Below are positions 1 to 7,170 of a stretch of DNA of 33,599 nt, in pieces. Position 1 is the first letter of the stretch. Each line of letters opens with the position of its first letter. Position numbers and translations under genes: made by a program. The notes below the pieces were generated by a model, which was given only the letters and a program-made list of their open reading frames with translations, was not told where the DNA came from and did not search any database. The stretch is from Eubacteriaceae bacterium (lineage in GTDB: Bacteria > Bacillota > Clostridia > Peptostreptococcales > Anaerovoracaceae), in contig JALCRY010000026.1 of assembly GCA_022652985.1 (NCBI GenBank), forward strand, positions 1 through 33,599, in the 5' to 3' direction.

Positions 1-963
1 GAGAAAACCCTGATCTGCTCCTCCGGCATGGCGGCAATTTCAACTGTTCTGCTTTCACTGCTGAAGAGCGGAGATCATGTCGTAATGAGCAAAGCCATTT
101 ACGGTGAGACGATCGAACTCGTTCAGATGATCATTACAGGATTCGGCATTGAAGTCACTTTTGCGGATTTTACCGATCCTGAAGAGGTGAAAAAAGCAGT
201 AAAAGAAAACACAAAAATGTTCTATACCGAGATCATTGCCAATCCGCTGACTCTGGTCACTGACCTGGACGTAATTGCGGCGATCGCCGGGGAAAACAAT
301 ATTCTCACGATCGTTGACAGCACATTTACCACACCGTTCGTATTCAGGCCGCTGGAGCACGGAGCCGATCTGGTCCTGCACAGCATGACCAAGTATTTCG
401 GCGGGCACAGCGATATCACGGGCGGATGCATTACTGCCTCCACAGAGCTGATCGACAGAATCTATCCTAAATATCTGCTGCTGGGCTGCTGCCTGGATCC
501 GGTCAGTTCCTGGATGACTTTGCGTTCTGTCAAGACCATGAGCATGAGGGTCAGGGCTCAAAATCAGAATGCCATTAAAATCGCACAGGCTCTGGCGCAG
601 GATCCGCACGTGAAAGCGGTTTACCACCCGAGTCTGCCGGAGCATCCTCATCACGAGCTGGCATCAAAGCTTTTCGACACAGACTATGGATACGGGGCCA
701 TGCTGAGTTTCTGCCTGGAGGACGACCATGAGAAGGTCGCAAAATTCATGAAGAGCCTGAAGCTCATCTGCTACCTGGGAACACTGGGCGGGATCCGTAC
801 TACTTTCACTCATCCAAGGACTGCTTTCGTCAACAACTTCTCCGACGAAGAACTGGACAATATGGGTCTGGCTGAGGGACTGATCCGTATCTCTGTCGGC
901 GCAGAGGACAGCCGCGATCTGATCGAAGATCTTACGCAGGCGCTCGCTGCCATGGATGACTGA
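1..963 (+). CDS. PLP-dependent methionine gamma-lyase / cystathionine gamma-synthase family enzyme (5' truncated)
   Basis: The open frame runs from the first base, so the N-terminus lies outside the window; the internal ATG at 28 is not the start. The protein belongs to the Cys/Met-metabolism PLP enzymes (fold type I), which act on the sulfur side chains of methionine, homocysteine or cystathionine in the cytoplasm. Visible family marks are SGMAAIS near the beginning, the PLP-lysine segment HSMTKYFGGHSD (Lys codon 391-393) followed by ITGG, and the C-terminal RISVGAEDSRDLIEDL. The visible part is 320 codons; the family is usually 380-400 residues, so about 70 residues are missing. Met gamma-lyase is my preferred call, but cystathionine gamma-synthase or gamma-lyase cannot be excluded without the active-site N-terminus. 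No obvious strong terminator follows. Confidence 0.85.
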   Translation, partial: EKTLICSSGMAAISTVLLSLLKSGDHVVMSKAIYGETIELVQMIITGFGIEVTFADFTDPEEVKKAVKENTKMFYTEIIANPLTLVTDLDVIAAIAGENNILTIVDSTFTTPFVFRPLEHGADLVLHSMTKYFGGHSDITGGCITASTELIDRIYPKYLLLGCCLDPVSSWMTLRSVKTMSMRVRAQNQNAIKIAQALAQDPHVKAVYHPSLPEHPHHELASKLFDTDYGYGAMLSFCLEDDHEKVAKFMKSLKLICYLGTLGGIRTTFTHPRTAFVNNFSDEELDNMGLAEGLIRISVGAEDSRDLIEDLTQALAAMDD

Positions 964-1079
964 GAACAATGACCGACTGATTATTTGATCGATTCAAAAG
1001 AGTACAGCGGCTGCTGCCGCAATAAAAGGGATATGAAGATTAATACCATTCATTTGTTATTAAAAAGAAGGAGTATCAT

Positions 1080-2195
1080 ATGAAAAATAAGATCAACTGG
1101 AAATCTGTTTTCACCGTAATGGGGGCAGTACTCGCCTTCAACATCGGAACCGGGTTTGCTACCGGACAGGAAGTAATGCAGTACTTCTCAGTCTTCGGCT
1201 GGTGGTCGATCCTGACCGGCGCCGCATTTGTCGTCACCATGGCATACGGGATCTACTGCTTCGCTTATGCGTCTGAGAGATTCAATCTTACGACAGGTGA
1301 AGCAGTTCTGAAATATTATCTGGGCAATACGGTCGGCACTATCATCAATTATTTCTACATCTTCTATCTCTATATGTGCGTGATCGTTATGTATTCCGGC
1401 GCTGCCTCTTCGCTCAATGAGCAGTACGGAGCTCCGACGTGGGTCGGCGCGGCGATCATCGCAGGCCTCTGCTGCCTGACGAGCCTGTTCGGTCTGAAGA
1501 ATATCGTCAACGTCATCAGTAAGATCGGTCCTGTCCTGATCCTCATCGCCCTCGTCGTCTCCCTGATAACGGTCGTACAGGGCATCACCAGCGGCAGCCT
1601 TATCGAAGGCGCGAGAATAGTCGCGGAAGGCAAGATCAAGCACATGCAGGCTTCAAACAGCTGGCTCATCGCCGGCGTCATCCTGGCCACAAGCACGATC
1701 CTCTGGTATCCGAACTTCGCCGTAGAGCTCAAGCAGGAAAACAAAATGAAAGACCTGATGATCGGACAGATCATCGGCAACGGCCTGGTCGGCGGAGCTG
1801 AAATCCTCATGGCTCTGGCAATGATCGCGAATATCGCGGTGGTAGCAAAATTGAATGTTCCGTTCCTTTATATCGCCAGCCAGATATTCAGCGGATTCGG
1901 CGCGATCTATGCAATAATGATCTTCATGGCGTTGTTTACTACGACTTGCCCGCTGCTCTGGTCCTCGATCACACCGTTCGCTAAAGACGGTACGAAAAAA
2001 TACAAAATACTCATCGTTGCCGGCACTGTGATCGGATTTGTCGTCGCGATGGTGGTTCCGTACGATGTCATCATGAACTATGTATGGGTCATCTCCGGCT
2101 GGGTCGGCCTGGGCGTTACGATCATCATGGTTCTCCGTGTGATCTACAACCGCATCAAGTACGGCAAGAATTACAACCTTCCGTCGGCTGAATGA
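1080..2195 (+). CDS. YkvI-family multi-pass membrane transporter
   Basis: This is a 371-residue integral membrane protein with about ten hydrophobic segments. It begins KINWKSVFTVMGAVLAFNIGTGFATGQEVMQYF. The unwound-helix style motif with GTGFATGQE is typical of the YkvI group, which is distantly related to LeuT-fold amino-acid transporters. The substrate is not known for the family; amino-acid or solute symport is an inference. The start is supported by GAAGGAG about 7 bases upstream of the ATG. It lies 116 bases after the methionine gamma-lyase gene on the same strand, so a sulfur amino-acid or keto-acid substrate is possible but unproven. A clear rho-independent terminator follows at 2260-2310. 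Confidence 0.75.
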   Translation: MKNKINWKSVFTVMGAVLAFNIGTGFATGQEVMQYFSVFGWWSILTGAAFVVTMAYGIYCFAYASERFNLTTGEAVLKYYLGNTVGTIINYFYIFYLYMCVIVMYSGAASSLNEQYGAPTWVGAAIIAGLCCLTSLFGLKNIVNVISKIGPVLILIALVVSLITVVQGITSGSLIEGARIVAEGKIKHMQASNSWLIAGVILATSTILWYPNFAVELKQENKMKDLMIGQIIGNGLVGGAEILMALAMIANIAVVAKLNVPFLYIASQIFSGFGAIYAIMIFMALFTTTCPLLWSSITPFAKDGTKKYKILIVAGTVIGFVVAMVVPYDVIMNYVWVISGWVGLGVTIIMVLRVIYNRIKYGKNYNLPSAE

Positions 2196-2259
2196 TCGGA
2201 GGAAATCAAATTTCATCTAAGCGGACAATACATCAAATAATAGGGGCTTGAAATAATAA

Positions 2260-2310
2260 GGGCTGCCGCATTAAAGGATCTGTCATCCTTCGATGCGCGG
2301 CCCTTTTTGT
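2260..2310 (+). terminator. Rho-independent terminator after the YkvI-type gene
   Basis: GGGC-TGC-CGCAT and an inner AAGGAT pair with ATCCTT and ATGCG-CGGCCC, followed by TTTTTGT. It ends the first transcription unit. Confidence 0.8.
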
Positions 2311-2445
2311 CAATGCGGATGTTCCTGATCTCCGGCTTCCTATGTTAATTTTATTAGATCATCCGGCCAAATGGAAGCCATCCCGGCTCAAAGTACATTC
2401 CAATAAGTTTAATAAGTCCGGATCTGTTGAAAAATTCGATGAAGG

Positions 2446-2547
2446 ACAACCGGACCGGCCGGGGGAATCGAAGACGGCTGGGGGAATCGATGAAAAACAA
2501 CCGGACCGGCCGGGGAATTCGATTAAGGACAACCGGACCGGCCGGGG
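2446..2547. repeat. Three direct copies of a 19-bp GC-rich word in the 2196-2905 noncoding stretch
   Basis: ACAACCGGACCGGCCGGGG occurs exactly at 2446-2464, 2497-2515 and 2529-2547. Each copy is followed by a variant of AATCGAT and then AAGGACA or AAAAACA. A partial copy (GGCTGGGGGAATCGATG) lies around 2475. The core contains the self-complementary CCGGCCGG-like segment. A 71-codon frame runs through the repeats but has no plausible ribosome site and only reads the repeats. The rest of the 710-bp gap holds the terminator at 2260, the structured repeat at 2610 and the hairpin at 2835; no gene is seen. Confidence 0.7.
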
Positions 2548-2609
2548 AAATCGATGAAAAACAATTTTAAAGAAGCAGCGAAGCGGTCGACAGCAGGCAA
2601 ATTCAAAAT

Positions 2610-2788
2610 AAGGTACCAAATTCGAAAAAAATCCGAAAATGGTACCTTGTCCAATGGGCTGCAGCGATTGGGCAATCGCTCATATCACAAAAAAAGCCAA
2701 ATCGACGTCGGTTAGTTATAACTAACCGTTATAAACCCATTGCATAGGGTACCAAATCCGTAAATAAATCCAAATTGGTACCTTTTTT
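2610..2788. repeat. Structured intergenic repeat, family A copy 1
   Basis: This element of about 180 bp contains an outer hairpin (AAGGTACCA at 2610 with TGGTACCTT ending 2648). Next comes the conserved CAATGGGCTGCAGCGAT at 2652, then a perfect 20-bp palindrome CGGTTAGTTATAACTAACCG at 2709-2728, and CCCATTG, which can pair back to CAATGGG. A second hairpin (GGTACCAA with TTGGTACC) runs straight into TTTTTT. The two ends are also complementary to each other. A second copy with the same layout lies at 9502-9676. It could act as DNA (a MITE-like element) or as RNA (the last hairpin plus T-run looks like a terminator). Confidence 0.8.
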
Positions 2789-2834
2789 GTGATTCCATAT
2801 TTTACACCCCTGGTTTTGGACAGATGTAAATGAG

Positions 2835-2866
2835 AAAATGGCAGATGAACGACCATCTGCCATTTT
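2835..2866. terminator. Bidirectional hairpin terminator between convergent-side repeat and the Ser/Gly-rich gene
   Basis: AAAATGGCAGAT at 2835-2846 and ATCTGCCATTTT at 2855-2866 form a perfect 12-bp stem with an 8-base loop. The T-run can serve the leftward gene ending at 2906. A small GGGAC/GTCCC hairpin follows at 2876. Confidence 0.65.
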
Positions 2867-2905
2867 ACATCTTACGGGACAAAGTCCCTGATTATAGTAA
2901 GGTGC

Positions 2906-4843
2906 TTAACTTTTGTATTTTCGGTATTTGAATCCATCGGCATCTTCCTGGACATTGTAGTCTTCGCCGGACAGGATGATCGGCTGATCGGAGCTGTTGC
3001 CGCTGTCTGCCGGGCGGTCATATCTCTCGCTGCTGGATCCGCTGATATCATCTGCCGGCTTGTCGTATCTCGTGTCGTCGAATCCGCCGCCGCTGTCTGC
3101 CGGGCGGTCGTATCTCGGTCCGTTGTATTCCGAGGAGCTCACGAAATTTCTGTAGTCTTTGCCATAATGCGAACCGCGGTATTTGCGTTTTCTGCCGAAA
3201 TGCCTGGCGAAAAACGAGCCGGCTTTGCCGGAATCGGAAGCAGAGTTGTATCCGCTGGCGTAATCGTCGTAATCAGGTCTGTCAGCTGAATTGCAACCGC
3301 TGCTGAACGCTGCTTCGTCATTTCTGTAACTGCGGTAATTCCGGTCGCTGTCTGAGCCGTATCCGCTGCCGGTTCTTTCGTCATATCTGCGGTTATCATA
3401 TCCGGCGTTATACTGTCCGTTTCTATATTGCGCTTTATTTGCGGGCTGCGATGCGTTGTCGTATTGTGGTCCAGCGTCACACTGCTGCCTGTTTTCAAAC
3501 CGCGATGTGTTGTCGTATTGCGGTGCGTTTTCAAACCGTGCTCCGTTGCCGTATTGTGGTCCAGCGTCACACTGCTGCCTGTTTTCAAACCGCGATGTGT
3601 TGTCGTATTGCGGTGCGTTTTCAAACCGTGCTCCGTTGTCGTGTTGCGACGCGTTTCCGTACTGCGGTCCGCCACTATACTGCGGTCCGCCGAATGCGCT
3701 GCCGTATGCCGGCGTGCCCTTTCTCCGGGAGAGAAGATATCCTGCTGCAGCCCACATTCCTATGATCGGCAGTGTCTGAAGAGGCGATTTGCCTGTTCCG
3801 GAAGAAGTTGTACTGCCGTAACCGCCGCTGCCGCTGCCCGGCATCTGGCCGAACTGCTGCGTGCCGCCGGACGAGCCGGAGCCATACTGGTCGGTCGTGC
3901 CGCCGGAGCTGTCTGAACTGCCGGAACCTGAACCGTACTGATCGGTCGTGCTGTCAGACCCTGAGTTGTACTGATCTGTGGTGCTGCCGGAATCTGTCGA
4001 GCCCGAGCTGTACTGGTCTGCCGCAGCTGCAGTAATAACCGCTGACGTGGATGTGGCTGATGCGCCCGATGAATCGCTGCTGCCCGAACTGCCGGAACCA
4101 GAACCGTACTGATCGGTCGTGCTGTCAGACCCAGAACCGTACTGATCAGTCGTGCTGCCGGAGCCGCTGGAATCAGACGAGCCGTCGGAGCTCGATGAAC
4201 CGCCGGAACCGGACGAGCCGCTGCCCGGCATCTGGCCGAACTGCTGCGTGCCGCCGGAGCCGCCCGAACCATCGGAGCTGCCCGAGCCCGGCATCTGGCC
4301 CTGGCCGAAATCAGAACTGCCGGACGATGACGCTGACACCTGGGTCGGGAGACCGAAGCTGTAAGTCGCGACGAGTCCGAGGCAGATGATCACGGCGGAG
4401 ATGATGCTTCCTATGTGCCGCGCGCCGCCGAAAGAGCCGGCAGTGTTGTGCCGTCCGGATGACCGTCTGAACATTGCTGTGATACGGTCCCATCCCAGTC
4501 CGATACGGACCGAGAAGAGGACCATCGCTATATATGAAGTCCAGCCTGCCGCCGACGTAAGGAGCGTCGAGTTCGATACAGTGACGACAGACGAGAACGT
4601 GCCTGATGAAAACAGGAGCATTACTGCCGCTGCCGCCGAGACGAAAGCACACGCCATGTCTGCAGCGCGGACACCGCCGCGGTCGGAAACAGCTGCGATA
4701 CCGGACATTACTGCAATGCCGGCAAAGGCGATCATGCCTGCAGCCGTGCCGCCGGACGCTCCTGTGAAAGAGTATGTTATCAGGACTGCCGCAATGACCG
4801 CGGCAACAACGAAAATGCCTGTTTTGTCTGTTTTAACGTTCAT
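2906..4843 (-). CDS. Membrane protein with Ser/Gly/Tyr low-complexity region and Asn/Gln/Tyr-rich tandem-repeat tail
   Basis: I do not recognise a named family. I place the start at the ATG at 4843, because AAGGAGG sits at 4849-4855 with six bases of spacing; the in-frame ATG at 4867 has no such site. This gives 645 residues. The N-terminal 165 residues contain about five hydrophobic segments. They are followed by about 190 residues of Gly/Ser with repeated TTDQYGSGS and QQFGQMPGSGS units. Then comes a short segment, TLPIIGMWAAAGYLLSRRKG, which resembles a sortase signal followed by a membrane anchor. The last 260 residues are rich in Tyr, Asn, Gln, Arg and Asp, including two near-identical 30-residue repeats. 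It is divergent from a class B sortase 106 bp away. A role at the cell envelope is inferred only from the membrane segments and this neighbour. Confidence 0.75.
   Translation of the reverse strand: MNVKTDKTGIFVVAAVIAAVLITYSFTGASGGTAAGMIAFAGIAVMSGIAAVSDRGGVRAADMACAFVSAAAAVMLLFSSGTFSSVVTVSNSTLLTSAAGWTSYIAMVLFSVRIGLGWDRITAMFRRSSGRHNTAGSFGGARHIGSIISAVIICLGLVATYSFGLPTQVSASSSGSSDFGQGQMPGSGSSDGSGGSGGTQQFGQMPGSGSSGSGGSSSSDGSSDSSGSGSTTDQYGSGSDSTTDQYGSGSGSSGSSDSSGASATSTSAVITAAAADQYSSGSTDSGSTTDQYNSGSDSTTDQYGSGSGSSDSSGGTTDQYGSGSSGGTQQFGQMPGSGSGGYGSTTSSGTGKSPLQTLPIIGMWAAAGYLLSRRKGTPAYGSAFGGPQYSGGPQYGNASQHDNGARFENAPQYDNTSRFENRQQCDAGPQYGNGARFENAPQYDNTSRFENRQQCDAGPQYDNASQPANKAQYRNGQYNAGYDNRRYDERTGSGYGSDSDRNYRSYRNDEAAFSSGCNSADRPDYDDYASGYNSASDSGKAGSFFARHFGRKRKYRGSHYGKDYRNFVSSSEYNGPRYDRPADSGGGFDDTRYDKPADDISGSSSERYDRPADSGNSSDQPIILSGEDYNVQEDADGFKYRKYKS
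3461..3640. repeat. Two 90-bp tandem repeats inside the Ser/Gly-rich protein gene
   Basis: Positions 3461-3550 and 3551-3640 are almost identical by eye (one difference seen near the 3' end). They encode a 30-residue unit containing RFENRQQCDAGPQY and ARFENAPQYDN. The very high identity suggests recent duplication, or copy-number change by slippage or recombination. Confidence 0.85.
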
Positions 4844-4901
4844 GTTTTCCTCCTTCGTTTCGGTCATATTAGCAGAGCAAGCTTAAAAAAATGTGAAAAG
4901 G

Positions 4902-4931
4902 TTGTGCGCAGAGGGTATAAAGATGTAAAAT
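4902..4931 (+). promoter_or_regulatory. Candidate sortase promoter
   Basis: TTGTGC at 4902 and TAAAAT at 4926 are separated by 18 bases, in the 106-bp gap between the divergent membrane-protein and sortase genes. Confidence 0.45.
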
Positions 4932-4949
4932 AATACAGGGGAGATCGAT

Positions 4950-5657
4950 ATGAAGGGTAAAATAAGAACAATCATTTTTATATGTTCGCTGATATTGCTG
5001 ATCGGGTCGCTCGGCGTCATCGGACATCATTACTGGGTTTCGCATCAGGAACAGAAGGATTTTGAATCGCTGGAGGTCAACGGCGGACATGATGTCAAGG
5101 CGCTGCACAAGAAAAACGGCGATATTGTCGGGTGGCTGAAAATCGACGGGACGAGGATAGATTATCCTGTCATGCAGACGCCGGACGAAAACGAGTATTA
5201 CCTGCGCAGAAATTTCCGGAAGGAATCTTCGATAGCCGGCACTCCGTTCATGGATGCGGGCAGCGTGATCGGCACGTCGAAGAATTATCTCATATTCGGG
5301 CACAACATCAAGAGCGGGACGATGTTCCACGATCTGCTGAAGTACAAGGATAAATCGTTCTGGAAAAAGCACAAGACATTCACGTTCGACATGCTCGACG
5401 GACATCATAAATACAAAGTGATCGCGGCGTTCTACAGCCAGATCTATCCGGTCAAATCGGACAAATTCAAGTATTACAAGCAGATGAGCATCACCTCGGA
5501 GTCCGAGTATGACTCATACGTCCGGAACGTGAAAGCGCTCGCCGAATACGACACGGGCATTACTCCGAAATGGGGCAGGCAGCTGATAACGCTGTCGACG
5601 TGCGCGTATCAGGTCGAAGACGGGCGGTTCGCTGTGGTTGCGGTCAAAATCAAATAA
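4950..5657 (+). CDS. srtB: Class B sortase
   Basis: This is a membrane-anchored cysteine transpeptidase that joins surface proteins to the cell wall or to pilins. The 235-residue protein starts with a signal-anchor (residues 5-25, TIIFICSLILLIGSLGVIG). The sortase core follows, with DYPVMQ, the catalytic His in YLIFGHNIKSG, the catalytic Cys in ITLSTCAYQ and the Arg in DGRFAVVAVK. The long segment between the His and Cys motifs and the TLSTC context fit class B. GGGGAG precedes the ATG by about 7 bases. Its likely partner is the divergent Ser/Gly-rich gene, though that protein lacks a standard C-terminal NPQTN or LPXTG signal. A terminator follows at 5685. Confidence 0.92.
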   Translation: MKGKIRTIIFICSLILLIGSLGVIGHHYWVSHQEQKDFESLEVNGGHDVKALHKKNGDIVGWLKIDGTRIDYPVMQTPDENEYYLRRNFRKESSIAGTPFMDAGSVIGTSKNYLIFGHNIKSGTMFHDLLKYKDKSFWKKHKTFTFDMLDGHHKYKVIAAFYSQIYPVKSDKFKYYKQMSITSESEYDSYVRNVKALAEYDTGITPKWGRQLITLSTCAYQVEDGRFAVVAVKIK

Positions 5658-5684
5658 AACAGAAAAATATCATGATGCAGTAAT

Positions 5685-5711
5685 GCCGGCTCCCGACGGG
5701 GCCGGTTTTTG
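5685..5711 (+). terminator. Terminator after the sortase gene
   Basis: GCCGGC and GCCGG arms with inner CCC/GGG pairs are followed by TTTTT. An ATTACTGC-family site (GCAGTAAT at 5677-5684) touches its 5' foot. Confidence 0.7.
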
Positions 5712-5726
5712 CGTGCGCAGCGTTCT

Positions 5727-6299
5727 TTATACGCGGCTGCTGCCCGTGTCCGCCAGCAGGCAGGTGAAGGCGCCGGTCGTGTTTATGCGTCTGATCAGAT
5801 CCGCGAACGAGTCGAAATCGAGGTCATTGTTCTGCGCGAACCAGTGCGAGACGATGCTCAGCTGGCCGCCGGCAATATATTCGAGGGTGTATTGCTGCTC
5901 GCGTGAAAGATGGCTGCGGTCGACGCCGAGGAATTTGCATACATTAGTCTGCGCGTAGGACTTCATGGTATTCTGCAGTCTTCTGCTGGGACGCGTTTTG
6001 AAAAATATGAAAAGCATCCTGCGATTTTCTTCGAAAAAATCGGCGTAGCAGTCCGAGACCCGGCTGCTGTCCCCGCTGAGCAGCCACGAGACAATGACTT
6101 CGATCATGGCGGTAACGTTGCTGATGAATTCGCTTTCGATCTGATCCAGCAGGTCGTATATATCGGTGTAATAATCGTAGAATGTGCCGCGGTTAACGCC
6201 GGCAGTCCTTGTCAGCAGTTTCACGCTGATTTTTTCGATCGGGCGTTCCGAATAAAGATCGAGGAACGCGTTTTTGATTTTCTCCTTTGCGGTATACAT
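5727..6299 (-). CDS. TetR/AcrR-family transcriptional regulator
   Basis: This 190-residue regulator has an N-terminal helix-turn-helix (residues about 6-50: KIKNAFLDLYSE, then ISVKLLTRTAGVNRGTFYDYY), the usual TetR DNA-binding signature. A ligand-binding helical C-terminal domain follows. I place the start at 6299 because AGGAGG lies just upstream with normal spacing; the longer open frame to 6632 would run into the divergent ABC gene and has no support. It is divergent from an ABC exporter operon, and the 103-bp gap carries inverted repeats. The likely role is repression of itself and the exporter, released by an exported compound. The ligand is unknown. Confidence 0.88.
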   Translation of the reverse strand: MYTAKEKIKNAFLDLYSERPIEKISVKLLTRTAGVNRGTFYDYYTDIYDLLDQIESEFISNVTAMIEVIVSWLLSGDSSRVSDCYADFFEENRRMLFIFFKTRPSRRLQNTMKSYAQTNVCKFLGVDRSHLSREQQYTLEYIAGGQLSIVSHWFAQNNDLDFDSFADLIRRINTTGAFTCLLADTGSSRV

Positions 6300-6325
6300 A
6301 TCAACCTCCTGCCGACATTTCCGGG

Positions 6326-6366
6326 CAAACTGTCTGTTTGTTTTTTGCGAATGATGTATTATCATT
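6326..6366. promoter_or_regulatory. Inverted repeats in the TetR/ABC divergent promoter region
   Basis: CAAAC-TGTCT-GTTTG (6326-6340) and AATGAT-GTATT-ATCATT (6350-6366) lie side by side between the divergent starts. CCGACA at 6312 and TGTCGG at 6383 flank them. These are candidate operator sites for the TetR protein; binding is not shown. Confidence 0.45.
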
Positions 6367-6402
6367 AAAATATACCAACACAGTGTCGGGTGCAAGGAGA
6401 AT

Positions 6403-7170
6403 ATGATGAAGACAGTGGAACTGAGCGGCGTCTGCAAGGCGTTCGGGAAAAAACAGATACTGCATGATGTCGACCTCGGCATCGAAAGCGGGGAAATATT
6501 CGGGCTTCTCGGACCGTCGGGGTGCGGGAAAACAACGACCGTAAAAATAATCGCCGGGATACTGAGCCCGGAAAAGGGCAGCGTGAAAGTGCTCGGGCGC
6601 AGCATGCCGGATCTCAAAATCATGGGGCGCATGGGATATATGGCACAGGCGGCGGCGCTTTATCCGTCGCTTACAGCGTATGAAAATCTGTCGTTCTTCG
6701 GCAAGATCTATGGGCTGAAGGGCAGTGAACTCGCCGAAAGAATAGATCATGCGGCAGGCATCGTGGGCCTCGGAGACGAACTTAAAGAAGCAGTGTCCGC
6801 GTATTCGGGAGGGATGATGCAGCGGCTTTCACTGGCGATCGCACTCCTGCCCGACCCGGATGTCCTCCTGCTGGACGAACCGACGGTGGGCATAGACCCT
6901 GTGCTGCGCGCGGAAATATGGCAGGAGCTCCGCAAGCTGGCGGACGGCGGTTCGACGATCCTGATCACGACGCATGTAATGGACGAGGCTGTCAAGTGCG
7001 GAAGGCTGGCGATGATGCGCGAAGGCAGAGTGACCGCGGAAGGTACGCCCGAAGAGCTGATAAATAGATCGGGAAAGAACAATATCGAAGAAGCATTCAT
7101 ATATTACGGAAGTGGAGAGCATGAGAGTCAGAGCGATAGCGGGCAGAATAATCAATCAGCTAAGGCATGA
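6403..7170 (+). CDS. ABC transporter ATP-binding protein (ABC-2 exporter type)
   Basis: This 255-residue cytoplasmic ATPase energises the permease encoded by the next gene. Walker A is GPSGCGKTT (residues 37-45), the Q-loop Gln is at about 82, the signature SGGMMQ is at 135-140, and Walker B with the catalytic Glu is VLLLDEP (Asp158, Glu159). The switch His is in ITTHVMDE. This is the DrrA/CcmA-like group that works with ABC-2 permeases. AAGGAG precedes the ATG. The 3' end overlaps the permease start by up to 59 bases, which implies tight translational coupling. Regulation by the divergent TetR gene is likely. The substrate (drug, lipid or peptide) cannot be read from the sequence. Confidence 0.92.
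   Translation: MMKTVELSGVCKAFGKKQILHDVDLGIESGEIFGLLGPSGCGKTTTVKIIAGILSPEKGSVKVLGRSMPDLKIMGRMGYMAQAAALYPSLTAYENLSFFGKIYGLKGSELAERIDHAAGIVGLGDELKEAVSAYSGGMMQRLSLAIALLPDPDVLLLDEPTVGIDPVLRAEIWQELRKLADGGSTILITTHVMDEAVKCGRLAMMREGRVTAEGTPEELINRSGKNNIEEAFIYYGSGEHESQSDSGQNNQSAKA

Noticed and set aside
1007-1020. GCGGC-TGCT-GCCGC hairpin as terminator after the methionine gamma-lyase gene
   Set aside because: Short stem and no following T-run.
2342-2557. 71-codon frame through the GC-rich repeats
   Set aside because: No ribosome site, and the peptide only mirrors the DNA repeat; the reverse frame is equally open for the same reason.
3428-3916. 162-codon frame opposite the Ser/Gly-rich gene (and several others there)
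   Set aside because: Low-complexity coding DNA leaves other frames open; the leftward frame has the ribosome site, membrane segments and full length.
2906-4843. Standard sortase substrate with C-terminal LPXTG/NPQTN
   Set aside because: The C-terminus is charged and lacks a sorting signal; only an internal, non-canonical LPIIG segment exists, so I keep it as a hypothesis.
5727-6632. 301-residue version of the TetR protein
   Set aside because: The extra N-terminus overlaps the divergent ABC gene and has no ribosome site; the ATG at 6299 has AGGAGG and matches the family start.
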